A stretch of 64,000 nucleotides of DNA from assembly GCF_042492175.1 (NCBI RefSeq), contig NZ_CP170453.1, forward strand, positions 62,001-126,000, read 5' to 3'. Made by a program: the position numbers and the translations under genes. This DNA is from CAJXSN01 sp947492235 (lineage in GTDB: Bacteria > Pseudomonadota > Alphaproteobacteria > Sphingomonadales > Sphingomonadaceae). The notes below the pieces were generated by a model. The model worked only from the letters and a program-made list of their open reading frames with translations. It did not search any database and was not told where the DNA came from. This document shows, piece after piece, positions 51,047 through 59,740 of the stretch (position 1 is its first letter; each line of letters starts with the position of its first letter).

Positions 51047-54000
51047 ATGCGGTCGCACCCCTCCTTCTTCCACGCCGGATCGGCACTCCTCGCAGCTTTC
51101 ACTGCGCTGGTGCTGACGCCTGAAGCGTCCCTCGCATCCGAGCGGCAGGTGACCAACACGGCCACCGCTTCGTGGAACGATGGCGGCCGCGACCAGACGG
51201 TCGGCTCCAACACGGTCACATTCGATGTGACCCAGCCCGAAGTGGAACTGACCACTTTCGTCCCCTTCCCTTCTGCTCCGCAAAGCGCAGAGCTGAACGC
51301 ATCCTATTGCTCCAGCGCGACGGCCCCGTCGCGTCTGACGATCGCTGGCGCGCCGGAAGGCGCACACCAGACCGACATCCTCCCCACGCGCACTGTGCGG
51401 GTTGGCCAGAACCTCGTGCTGCGGATCAACGCGCAGTCGGCCAATTTCGACCCCGCCGCGCGCGATGAACTGCGCCTCGAACTGACTACGCCCAGCGGCG
51501 ACATCGAGACGCTGACTGCCGTCGAGGACAGCAATGACAGCGGGATCTTCTTCGCATCCATCGGCACCCTGCCGCTGAACCCTGCCCCGGTGACCGGCGA
51601 TTGCCGCCTGAGCCTGCGCGACGGTGAGGAAATCGGCATCGCAGCCTTCATTCGCGGTAACGAAACTCCGTTCCTGACCGGTGCGATGGACGCGCTGGCC
51701 GATCCATTCGGTGTCGTGTTCGACAGTCTCGACGGAAAGCCCGTCGATGGCGCGACTGTGACCCTGATCGATGTCGCCACCGGACAGCCAGCAGAAGTAT
51801 TCTCCTTCGACGGCGTGACGCCCTACCCCAATACCGTGATCAGCGGCTCCAGCGCGACCGACGCCAATGGCGATGAATATGCCTTTGCGCCCGGCGAATA
51901 TCGTTTTCCGCTTGTCGCATTCGGCAACTATCGCCTGCAGGTCACGCCGCCCGCGCCCTATACCGGCCCGTCCGTTGCGACCCCGGCAGAACTGGCGCAG
52001 CTGACCGCACCTTCCGGCGGCGCATTCCAGATTTCGGACGCCTCCTATGGCGCCACATTTGCTGTCGACTCGCTGATCCCCGTTCAGATCGACTACCCGC
52101 TGGATGCACCGGGCGGTGATGTGTCGATCGACAAGCGTGCCTCGCGCGAGATCGTTCAGCCCGGCGATGCCGTGTTCTACACCGTCACCCTGCGCAACAC
52201 GAACCCGTCGCGGGCTTCGCGCGGCGTGACGCTGACCGACCGCGCTGCCCCCGGCCTGCGCTTGCAGACAGACTCCATCCGTGTCGACGGGCAGCCGGTC
52301 GCCGAAGGACTGACGCCGGACGCCGACGGAAACGGCTTCTCCCTCGCGCTCGACGCCATTGATGGCGGCATTGCGCGCCGGGTCACCTACGCCATGACGG
52401 TGCGCGACGATGCGCCAGTCGGGGATGCAGAAAACCTCGCCATGATCACTGCGCCCGACGGCAATAAGGCCGCCGCGCAGGCAGGCATCCGCATCGAGCG
52501 CGACGGATTGACGGCGCGGATGACCATCATCGGCCGTATCGTGGATGGCGGATGCCGCCCGAATGGCGAAGTCCGCGGCATTCCCGGCGTGCGCGTCATG
52601 ATGGAAGACGGCAGCTTTGCCATCACCGATTATGACGGCCGCTATCATTTCGAAGGCGTCGTGCCGGGCAACCATGTGGTGCAGGCCATCCGCTATACTC
52701 TCCCCGAGGGCGGCGAGTTTGTGGATTGCACGCGCTCCACCCGCAGCGCCGGCAGCCCCATCTCCCGCTTCATCAGCGGTCAGGGCGGATCGCTGGTACG
52801 CGCAGATTTCCATGCTGTGCTGCCAGCCGGCACCGATATCGACCAGAATGCAGCCCCGGTGCGCGAACAGCGTGACAATATCGCTGCATCGGGCGCATCG
52901 ACCGATTTCCTCGCACTGGGCGACGGGCCGGACGGTTTTGTCTTCCCCGAAGTGGACCACAATCCGCGCTCGCCCTCCATTCGTGTTGTCGTGCGCCACC
53001 GCGCGGGCCAGCGGGTAACCCTGCACGCAGATGGCAAGCCGGTTTCGGGCCTCGCCTTTGACGGCACCAAGACCAGCGCCGACAAGACCTTCGCGGTCAG
53101 CATCTATCGCGGCATTCCTCTGGAAGGCCCGGCCACTCAGCTGCGCGCGGAAATCCGTGATGCGGACGGCCGTACCGTCGAAACATACGAACGGCCTGTC
53201 TATTACTCGACGACGCCCCTGCGCGCTCAAATCGTGCCCGAGCTTTCGCGCTTGATCGCCGATGGTGCCTCCGCACCGGTGCTGGCCGTGCGCATGACCG
53301 ACCGCAATGGCCGCCCCGTTCACGCAGGCATCGCCGGTTCGCTGACCATCGACAGCCCGTACCAGACCCGCAGCGCCATCGAGGCCGCACAAAGCCGCGA
53401 GCTGAGCGGGTTCGGCAACGCGTCCGCCAGCTGGCTGGTCGAGGGTGATGACGGCATAGCCTATATTGAACTGGCCCCGACGCTGGTAAGCGGCGCGCTG
53501 CGTGCGACCTTCACCTTTACCGACGGCGAAACCACACGCGAAGAGCGTCTGGAAGCGTGGGTCGAGCCCGGCGACCAGCCGTGGACCCTGATCGGCCTGG
53601 CCGAAGGTTCCATCGGTGCACGCAACGTCGCCGAGAACATGGAGCGAGAAGGCGATTTCGATAGCCATCTGGGCGACAATGCCCGCGTCGCATTCTATGC
53701 AAAGGGCCGTGTGCTGGGCAAATATCTTGCCACCATCGCCTATGACAGCGCCAAGCAGGAGAACGATCAGCGCCTCCTCGGCACGATCGATCCGGCGGCC
53801 TATTACACCGTATTTGGCGACAATTCGCAGCGCTTCTTCGACGCCGCCAGCCGCGACAAGATCTATGTCCGCGTGGAAAGCAGCACCTTCTACGCTCTGT
53901 ATGGCGATTTCGAGACCGGCTTCGACGAGACGGATCTGGCACGCTATCAGCGCATCGCCACCGGCGTGAAGGCCGAGGGCCGCTTTGGCCAGGTCGAAGC

Positions 54001-56107
54001 GCAGGGCTTCGCCGCCAAGATCGGTTCGCGCCAGCGCCGCGACGAAATTCAGGGTCAGGGTATCTCCGGCCCCTATCGCCTCAGCGCACGCCGCATTGTG
54101 CCCAACAGCGAAACGGTGACCATCGAAGTGCGCGACCGCCTGCGCAGCGACGTGATCGTCAGCAGCCAGACGCTTACCCGCTTCATCGACTACGATGTCG
54201 ACCTGCTGTCGGGCACCATCACCTTTGCCCAGCCCGTGCTCAGCCGCGATCCGGCTCTGAACCCGCAATTCATCGTCGTGAATTACGATGTCGATGCGCT
54301 GGGCCAGAAGGAATGGAATGCAGGCGGCCGTGTGACCTGGTCGACCGACGATGACAGCGTACGGGTCGGCTTCACCGGCCTCACCGAAAAGGGCGACGAG
54401 CAGCGCACCAATCTGGGCGCAGTCGATGTGCGGGTGCGCATCGGTGAACAGACCGAAGTGCGCGCAGAAGCCGCGATGAGCCGCCAGAACGGCGCGACGT
54501 CGAACGCCTATCTCGCCGAAGTCGAGCATGTGTCCGGCCCGTTCGATCTGCTGGCCTATGTCCGCCACACCGATGCCGATTACGGTGTCGGGCAGCAGAA
54601 CGTGGCCGACCGTGGCCGCCGCCGTGTCGGCGTGGATGGCCGCGCGCGTCTGACCGAAGAATTCAGCGTCGTCGCCAGCGCATGGCACGATGAAAGCCTG
54701 ATCGACACCGCCAAGCGCGACGCAGTAGAAGTGCGCGCCGTATGGCAGACCGCGAAGACCGATGCCTTTGCAGGTGTCGCTCACGTCGCCGACACGCTGG
54801 CCGACGGTCGTAAAACCAACTCCACGATCCTGCAGGCCGGCGGCACGCAGCGCCTGCTCGACAACACGCTGGAAGTCACCGGCGCAACCAGCGTTCCGCT
54901 TGGCGGCACCGGCTCCATTGCCCTGCCCACCCGTCACACGCTGGGTGTGCGCTACACCGTCTCGCGCGATGTGAAAGTCATCGGCAGCTACGAAATTGCT
55001 CGCGGCGATGCGATCGATGCGAACACCGTAAAGGTCGGCGCCGAGATCACCCCATGGGAAGGTGGCCGCGTCGTCAGCTCCATCGGTCAGGACACCATCG
55101 GCCGCGGCCCGCAAGAAGCCGATGCCAATCGCACTTTCGCCGCCTTCGCTCTGGGCCACAGCTTCCGCGTGGGCGAACGTTTGCTGATAGAGACTACGCT
55201 GGACGGTAACAAAACCCTATCGGGCGGCATCGCGCTCGCCGACACGGTGAACCCTGCGCAGCCCGAGCCAAGCGGCGGCCAGTTCGACGGCAACGGCCTG
55301 CTGGGCGAAGACTTCACCGCCTTTACCCTGGGCGCGGCGTGGAGCGCCGGTGACTGGAATGCCCGCGCTCGCGGCGAATACCGCGATGGCGAACTGGCTG
55401 ATCGCACCGGTGCCGATCTCGCGATCATCCGCCGTTTGGGCGCAGGCAGCGTTGTCGGCGGCGGCGCAACCTGGACCCGCGCAGAAAACGAAACCGGCGG
55501 GACCACACAGATTGTCGACGCGGCACTTTCTGTCGCGCATCGTCCCGCAAGCTCCGCATTCTCGTTGCTCTCGAAGGTAGAATATCGCAGCGACGAAGTG
55601 ACCGGCGCAGTCGACGGTTTTGTCGGAGCCGCTGGCCAGACCGCCCTGCTCACATCCGGCGATGCGAAACTGCGCCGCCTGATCGGCAGCGTCTCCACCA
55701 ACTGGTCGCCCATCGACCGGGACGAGGAAGACGGCCAGTCCGCCCGCACCGAAGTGGGCGTGTTCGCCGGCCTGCGCCATAATTTCGACCGGGTTGAAGG
55801 CTTCGATCTCGGCACGACCACGCTGCTTGGCGGTCTCGACCTGCGCATCGGCCTGCCCGACCGGATCGAAATCGGCGGCAAAGCCAGCGTGCGCCATGAT
55901 CTGTCGTCGGGCACCACGGCGTTCTCCGTCGGCCCCGAAATCGGCTTTGTCCCGACAGACAATGTCCTGCTCAGCGTTGGGTACAATATCGTCGGCTTCC
56001 GCGACCCCGACTTCCAGGATGCGCGCTCGACCGACAAGGGACTGTTCGCAAGCGTCCGGATCAAGCTGGATGACGACAGCTTCAACTTCCTGGGGCTCGG
56101 CCGATGA
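51047..56107 (+). CDS. Giant outer-membrane surface protein D: Ig/DUF11 stalk plus C-terminal beta-barrel-like region
   Basis: 1686 residues. Domains read in order: signal peptide (1-30); the N-terminal module NTATASWNDGG; an SdrD-B-like segment near 225-330 (GKPVDGATVTLIDVATGQP); a DUF11 unit near 358-470 (QPGDAVFYTVTLRNTNPSRA); a carboxypeptidase-regulatory-like unit near 490-560 (ITDYDGRYHFEGVVPGNH). From about residue 844 to the end is a long run of alternating strands with YGDNS-like and YALYGDFETGF segments, reading as an outer-membrane barrel. Barrel status is inferred. Its stop overlaps the next ATG by four bases. Confidence 0.8.
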   Translation: MRSHPSFFHAGSALLAAFTALVLTPEASLASERQVTNTATASWNDGGRDQTVGSNTVTFDVTQPEVELTTFVPFPSAPQSAELNASYCSSATAPSRLTIAGAPEGAHQTDILPTRTVRVGQNLVLRINAQSANFDPAARDELRLELTTPSGDIETLTAVEDSNDSGIFFASIGTLPLNPAPVTGDCRLSLRDGEEIGIAAFIRGNETPFLTGAMDALADPFGVVFDSLDGKPVDGATVTLIDVATGQPAEVFSFDGVTPYPNTVISGSSATDANGDEYAFAPGEYRFPLVAFGNYRLQVTPPAPYTGPSVATPAELAQLTAPSGGAFQISDASYGATFAVDSLIPVQIDYPLDAPGGDVSIDKRASREIVQPGDAVFYTVTLRNTNPSRASRGVTLTDRAAPGLRLQTDSIRVDGQPVAEGLTPDADGNGFSLALDAIDGGIARRVTYAMTVRDDAPVGDAENLAMITAPDGNKAAAQAGIRIERDGLTARMTIIGRIVDGGCRPNGEVRGIPGVRVMMEDGSFAITDYDGRYHFEGVVPGNHVVQAIRYTLPEGGEFVDCTRSTRSAGSPISRFISGQGGSLVRADFHAVLPAGTDIDQNAAPVREQRDNIAASGASTDFLALGDGPDGFVFPEVDHNPRSPSIRVVVRHRAGQRVTLHADGKPVSGLAFDGTKTSADKTFAVSIYRGIPLEGPATQLRAEIRDADGRTVETYERPVYYSTTPLRAQIVPELSRLIADGASAPVLAVRMTDRNGRPVHAGIAGSLTIDSPYQTRSAIEAAQSRELSGFGNASASWLVEGDDGIAYIELAPTLVSGALRATFTFTDGETTREERLEAWVEPGDQPWTLIGLAEGSIGARNVAENMEREGDFDSHLGDNARVAFYAKGRVLGKYLATIAYDSAKQENDQRLLGTIDPAAYYTVFGDNSQRFFDAASRDKIYVRVESSTFYALYGDFETGFDETDLARYQRIATGVKAEGRFGQVEAQGFAAKIGSRQRRDEIQGQGISGPYRLSARRIVPNSETVTIEVRDRLRSDVIVSSQTLTRFIDYDVDLLSGTITFAQPVLSRDPALNPQFIVVNYDVDALGQKEWNAGGRVTWSTDDDSVRVGFTGLTEKGDEQRTNLGAVDVRVRIGEQTEVRAEAAMSRQNGATSNAYLAEVEHVSGPFDLLAYVRHTDADYGVGQQNVADRGRRRVGVDGRARLTEEFSVVASAWHDESLIDTAKRDAVEVRAVWQTAKTDAFAGVAHVADTLADGRKTNSTILQAGGTQRLLDNTLEVTGATSVPLGGTGSIALPTRHTLGVRYTVSRDVKVIGSYEIARGDAIDANTVKVGAEITPWEGGRVVSSIGQDTIGRGPQEADANRTFAAFALGHSFRVGERLLIETTLDGNKTLSGGIALADTVNPAQPEPSGGQFDGNGLLGEDFTAFTLGAAWSAGDWNARARGEYRDGELADRTGADLAIIRRLGAGSVVGGGATWTRAENETGGTTQIVDAALSVAHRPASSAFSLLSKVEYRSDEVTGAVDGFVGAAGQTALLTSGDAKLRRLIGSVSTNWSPIDRDEEDGQSARTEVGVFAGLRHNFDRVEGFDLGTTTLLGGLDLRIGLPDRIEIGGKASVRHDLSSGTTAFSVGPEIGFVPTDNVLLSVGYNIVGFRDPDFQDARSTDKGLFASVRIKLDDDSFNFLGLGR

Positions 56108-58146
56108 GCACGTTAGATCTTGTATCAAACGCCCAAAGGTTACTGCCTCTTAACCTTGCGCGGATTAGTCCTGCCCGCATGCAACGCGCTGTCCATTCCG
56201 GCTTTGAATTCATCACGTTCCTCGCGGTGCGTGTGGGAGTTTTCGCTCTTGTCGCGCTCGCATCCGTGCTGGTTGCGGCACCTGCCAGCGCCCAGACCCA
56301 GACGTTCAACAATACGACCACCGGCGCGCTCGACAGCACCACGCCCTGCAATGCCGCAATGACGCGGACCTTCTCGGTGGCCAGCGATTTTCTGTTGGGT
56401 GATGTCGATATCGGGATGCGCGGTTCGCACACCTATCGCGGCGACGTTCGCGCGGCATTGCGCCATCCGGACGGGACAACTGTGCTGATCCTCGACGGCA
56501 ACGGCGCGGTTTCGGGGGACAATTTCAACTTCCGCCTGAACGATGGCGGGACCCAGCTGGTCAACACGGACGGTAACACCACCAACCACCTTTCGACCGC
56601 TGTGAACGGCGGATACCAGCACAATTTCATCCCGGACAACGCCCTTTCGGCGTTCAACGGCAAGTCGAGCGCTGGCACGTGGACGCTGCTGATGTGCGAT
56701 AGCTTTGGTGATGAGGATGACGGCACGTTCCTGCAAGCCACACTCTATCTGACACCGCAGACCGCCCCCTTCGCCGATCTGTCCCTAACAAAGTCGGTCG
56801 ACGTCGCTTCCCCGATATTCGGCCAGGAAATCCGTTACACGCTGACCGTAAGCAATGCGTCCAACTCGACCGCGACAGCTAACGCGACCATCCGCGATGT
56901 GCTCCCTGCTGGCGTCACTTACGTCGGCGATGACAGCGGCGGCGCCTACGACCCCGCTACCGGTGACTGGACCGTGACGGCACTTGCCCCGAATACTTCG
57001 CAAACACTGGTCATCAGAGTAAACGTGGCGGCAGGCGCCGGCTCGACCGTCGTGAATAACGCAGAAGTCTGGACCTCCAGCGAAGACGACATCGATTCCA
57101 CACCGGGCAACGGATCATCGGTCGAGGACGATGACGGATCGGCCAGCTTTACCGTACAGGGAACCCGCACCGCCGGAGTACCACCCGCCCTTACCTGTCC
57201 GGATGGCTCGATCGCCTTCGACTGGGCCGGCCGCACCTGGACGCCGGGCACCACTAGCAACGATTACAATCTTGCGGGCTTTGGCGCGTTCGACTGGGAT
57301 CTCAGCAGCCCTGCACCGTATCTCGACATCGCTGCATATGGCGGTGAACATCCCCGGCTAACGACCGCTGTGCAGAGCACGACATCGCTGTCGCTGGCGG
57401 TCGATTTCAACAACCGGTTTGAGGTTGCAACCACCACAATATCGCTGGGAGAAGTCGTTGACGGAGCTCAGTTCACCATCTTCGACGTCGATTTCGCCGC
57501 CAATGACTTCGCCGACAAGGTCACTGTCACCGGCAAGCTGAACGGCGCGGATGTCATCCCGATCCTGACCAACGGACTGTCGAACTATGTGATTGGCAAT
57601 ACCGCATTCGGGGATCAATCATCGAGCGACACGCAAACAAACGGCAATGTGGTGGCGACGTTCACCAGCGCGGTGGACACGATTGTCATCGATTATGGCA
57701 ACCACGGCATGGCACCCGCCGACCCCGACGGGCAGGCCATCCAGATGTCCGGCAATATTCAGGTTTGCAACGCCAACACCGATCTTACCGTTTCCAAGTC
57801 CAGCACGCCGGTCAGCGACCCTGTTTCGGGCGAGACGAGCGATGCGTTTGCCATTCCCGACGCGGTTCTGCGCTACTGCATCCTCATCACGAACACAGGC
57901 ACAGCGTCTGCGCGAAGCGTGACGGCGAATGATACGCTTCCGGCCAATCTGACCTACAATCCCGGCACGATAAAATCGGGCGCAACCTGCGCGGCGGCCA
58001 CCGTCGAGGAGGACGACGATGCTGTCGGGACAGACGACACCGATTTTACCGGAGTGTCGTTCAATTCGGGAACGATCACCATCGCCGTACCGGAGCTTCC
58101 GGGCGGGGAGACGGTGGCGGTGACTTACGAAGGCACCATCCAGTGA
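56104..58146 (+). CDS. P-domain and DUF11 surface protein E
   Basis: 680 residues starting at the ATG that overlaps gene D. The signal peptide is unusually long, with the hydrophobic core VRVGVFALVALASVLVAAP ending near residue 64. A proprotein-convertase P-domain follows (about 85-218: DVDIGMRGSHTYRGDVRAAL, then GKSSAGTWTLLMCDS) but there is no protease domain. Two DUF11 units follow near 222-320 and 563-680, with a beta-rich region between. An ATG at 56179 would shorten the leader by 25 residues. Confidence 0.8.
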   Translation: MSTLDLVSNAQRLLPLNLARISPARMQRAVHSGFEFITFLAVRVGVFALVALASVLVAAPASAQTQTFNNTTTGALDSTTPCNAAMTRTFSVASDFLLGDVDIGMRGSHTYRGDVRAALRHPDGTTVLILDGNGAVSGDNFNFRLNDGGTQLVNTDGNTTNHLSTAVNGGYQHNFIPDNALSAFNGKSSAGTWTLLMCDSFGDEDDGTFLQATLYLTPQTAPFADLSLTKSVDVASPIFGQEIRYTLTVSNASNSTATANATIRDVLPAGVTYVGDDSGGAYDPATGDWTVTALAPNTSQTLVIRVNVAAGAGSTVVNNAEVWTSSEDDIDSTPGNGSSVEDDDGSASFTVQGTRTAGVPPALTCPDGSIAFDWAGRTWTPGTTSNDYNLAGFGAFDWDLSSPAPYLDIAAYGGEHPRLTTAVQSTTSLSLAVDFNNRFEVATTTISLGEVVDGAQFTIFDVDFAANDFADKVTVTGKLNGADVIPILTNGLSNYVIGNTAFGDQSSSDTQTNGNVVATFTSAVDTIVIDYGNHGMAPADPDGQAIQMSGNIQVCNANTDLTVSKSSTPVSDPVSGETSDAFAIPDAVLRYCILITNTGTASARSVTANDTLPANLTYNPGTIKSGATCAAATVEEDDDAVGTDDTDFTGVSFNSGTITIAVPELPGGETVAVTYEGTIQ

Positions 58147-58245
58147 GACCCGGCTAGAAGCGAGCTCGCCGAAAGCACACTTTTCGCTGTCCTACACAAA
58201 CCGATATGGTTATCTGAGTCGCTTCCATTTTCCGGGAGAGACCCA

Positions 58246-58659
58246 ATGCCCCTCGTCGAATCGCTTATCGGCCCCATCGCCTCCATCATCGACAAGATCA
58301 TTCCAGACAAGAATGCGCGGGCTGCGGCCAAGCTGGAATTGCTCAAGCTGGAAGGCACGCACGAACTGAAAGCGATCGAGGCCCGCCTGTCCGCGATTGT
58401 CGCAGAGGCGCAGTCGGCCGATCCGTGGACCAGCCGCGCCCGGCCCAGCTTTCTCTACGTGATGTATGTCATCATTCTGGCCGCGCTGCCGTTGGGCGTG
58501 TTGGCTGCGATCAGCCCCCAATCGGCCCGCGACATTGCCACCGGCATGAATGCCTATCTCGGCGGCCTGCCGGAACCGCTCTATGCGCTCTTCGGCACCG
58601 GCTATCTCGGCTACACCGCCGCGCGCCAATGGGGCAAAGCCAAGGGCGTGGACCGGTAA
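58246..58659 (+). CDS. Holin family protein, gene-transfer-agent 3TM type
   Basis: 137 residues. The N-terminal amphipathic part (IGPIASIIDKIIPDKNARAA) and charged helix precede two or three membrane segments (FLYVMYVIILAALPLGVLAA; LYALFGTGYLGYTAARQWGK). This matches the family of three-helix holins used to release gene transfer agents in Rhodobacter. No endolysin or capsid gene is here. GGGAGAG lies six bases before the ATG. It stands 40 bases before aroQ. Confidence 0.8.
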   Translation: MPLVESLIGPIASIIDKIIPDKNARAAAKLELLKLEGTHELKAIEARLSAIVAEAQSADPWTSRARPSFLYVMYVIILAALPLGVLAAISPQSARDIATGMNAYLGGLPEPLYALFGTGYLGYTAARQWGKAKGVDR

Positions 58660-58699
58660 ACCCGCTTGCCGCCCGCCGCTCGCGCGCTAGACGGAGGGG

Positions 58700-59134
58700 A
58701 TGAGCACCACAGTCTTCATCCTCAACGGCCCCAATCTCAATCTGCTTGGTCAGCGGGAGCCGGACATTTACGGGCGAACGACTCTGGCCGAAATAGAGGC
58801 GCAGTGCCGCGATAAGACGCAGGCTCTGGGTCTCACCGCGGATTTCCGCCAGACCAATCACGAAGGCACGCTGGTCGATTGGCTGCATGAGGCGGATGCG
58901 GCGGGCGCGCGGGCGGTGTTACTCAATGCGGCGGCCTACACCCATACTTCCATCGCCCTGCTCGATGCCATTAAGGCGATTGGCGTTCCCGTAATCGAGG
59001 TCCACCTGTCGGATCCGCACACGCGCGAGGAATTCCGGCATATCTCCTATGTCGGTATGGCGGCGGCCCATACGGTTCAGGGCCTTGGCCCGCAGTCCTA
59101 TATTCAGGCGCTGGAGCACGCGGCCCAGTTGTGA
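58700..59134 (+). CDS. aroQ: 3-dehydroquinate dehydratase, type II
   Basis: 144 residues, the type II size. Family marks are FILNGPNLNLLGQREPDIYG with catalytic Y24, TNHEGTLVDWLHEA, LLNAAAYTHTSIALLDAI and the histidine H102 in VIEVHLSDPHTREEF. It performs the third step of the shikimate pathway as a dodecamer. aroQ followed by accB-accC is a common alphaproteobacterial order. Confidence 0.96.
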   Translation: MSTTVFILNGPNLNLLGQREPDIYGRTTLAEIEAQCRDKTQALGLTADFRQTNHEGTLVDWLHEADAAGARAVLLNAAAYTHTSIALLDAIKAIGVPVIEVHLSDPHTREEFRHISYVGMAAAHTVQGLGPQSYIQALEHAAQL

Positions 59135-59232
59135 TCGCGGTGGCAAATGCGTTCACATCGGGCGGTCCCGCCTCTTGCCAGAATGCCCGTTGCTGCGCAT
59201 AGGCAAGGGTTCTGGCAAATAGCGGGACCACA

Positions 59233-59730
59233 ATGGCCGAAACCAAATCGAACACTGCGCGCAAGAACGGCATGAATGTCGACACGAAACTGGTGCGCGA
59301 ACTGGCCGAATTGCTCGGGGAAACCGGGCTGAGCGAAATCGAAGTCGAGGATGGTGACCGGAAGGTGCGGGTTGCGCGGCAAATGTCTGCTGCGGCCGCG
59401 CCTGCCGCCGTTGCAGCGCCCGCCCCGCCCCCCGCTCCGGCGCCCCCGGCAGCGGCTCCGGCTATGGGCGATAGCGGCGGCGATGATGCCTCTGTCGCCG
59501 ATGCGATGACGTCCCCCATGGTGGGCACCGCCTATCTCTCCTCCGAACCCGGCGCCCCGCCGTTTGTGGCAGTGGGCGACAAGGTGAAGGAAGGCGACAC
59601 GCTGCTGATCGTCGAGGCGATGAAGGTGATGAACCCGATTGCCGCCGACCGGTCGGGCACCGTGAAGCAAATTCTGGTCGACAATGCGCAGCCGATCGAA
59701 TTCGGTCAGCCGCTCGTCGTCATTTCCTGA
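59233..59730 (+). CDS. accB: Biotin carboxyl carrier protein of acetyl-CoA carboxylase
   Basis: 165 residues. An N-terminal helix-rich part (VRELAELLGETGLSEIEVED) and an Ala/Pro linker at residues 53-78 precede the biotinyl domain. The biotinylated lysine is K131 in IVEAMKVMN. It carries CO2 from AccC to AccAD in the first step of fatty acid synthesis. It lies ten bases before accC. Confidence 0.96.
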   Translation: MAETKSNTARKNGMNVDTKLVRELAELLGETGLSEIEVEDGDRKVRVARQMSAAAAPAAVAAPAPPPAPAPPAAAPAMGDSGGDDASVADAMTSPMVGTAYLSSEPGAPPFVAVGDKVKEGDTLLIVEAMKVMNPIAADRSGTVKQILVDNAQPIEFGQPLVVIS

Positions 59731-59740
59731 AGGCCGCAGC

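Noticed and set aside
49802..55159. A 1785-codon open frame on the minus strand across the surface-protein cluster
   Set aside because: It runs antisense to three signal-peptide-bearing genes, has no coherent domains, and is explained by GC-rich codon bias that keeps this antisense frame free of stops. It crosses gene borders and the intergenic hairpin.
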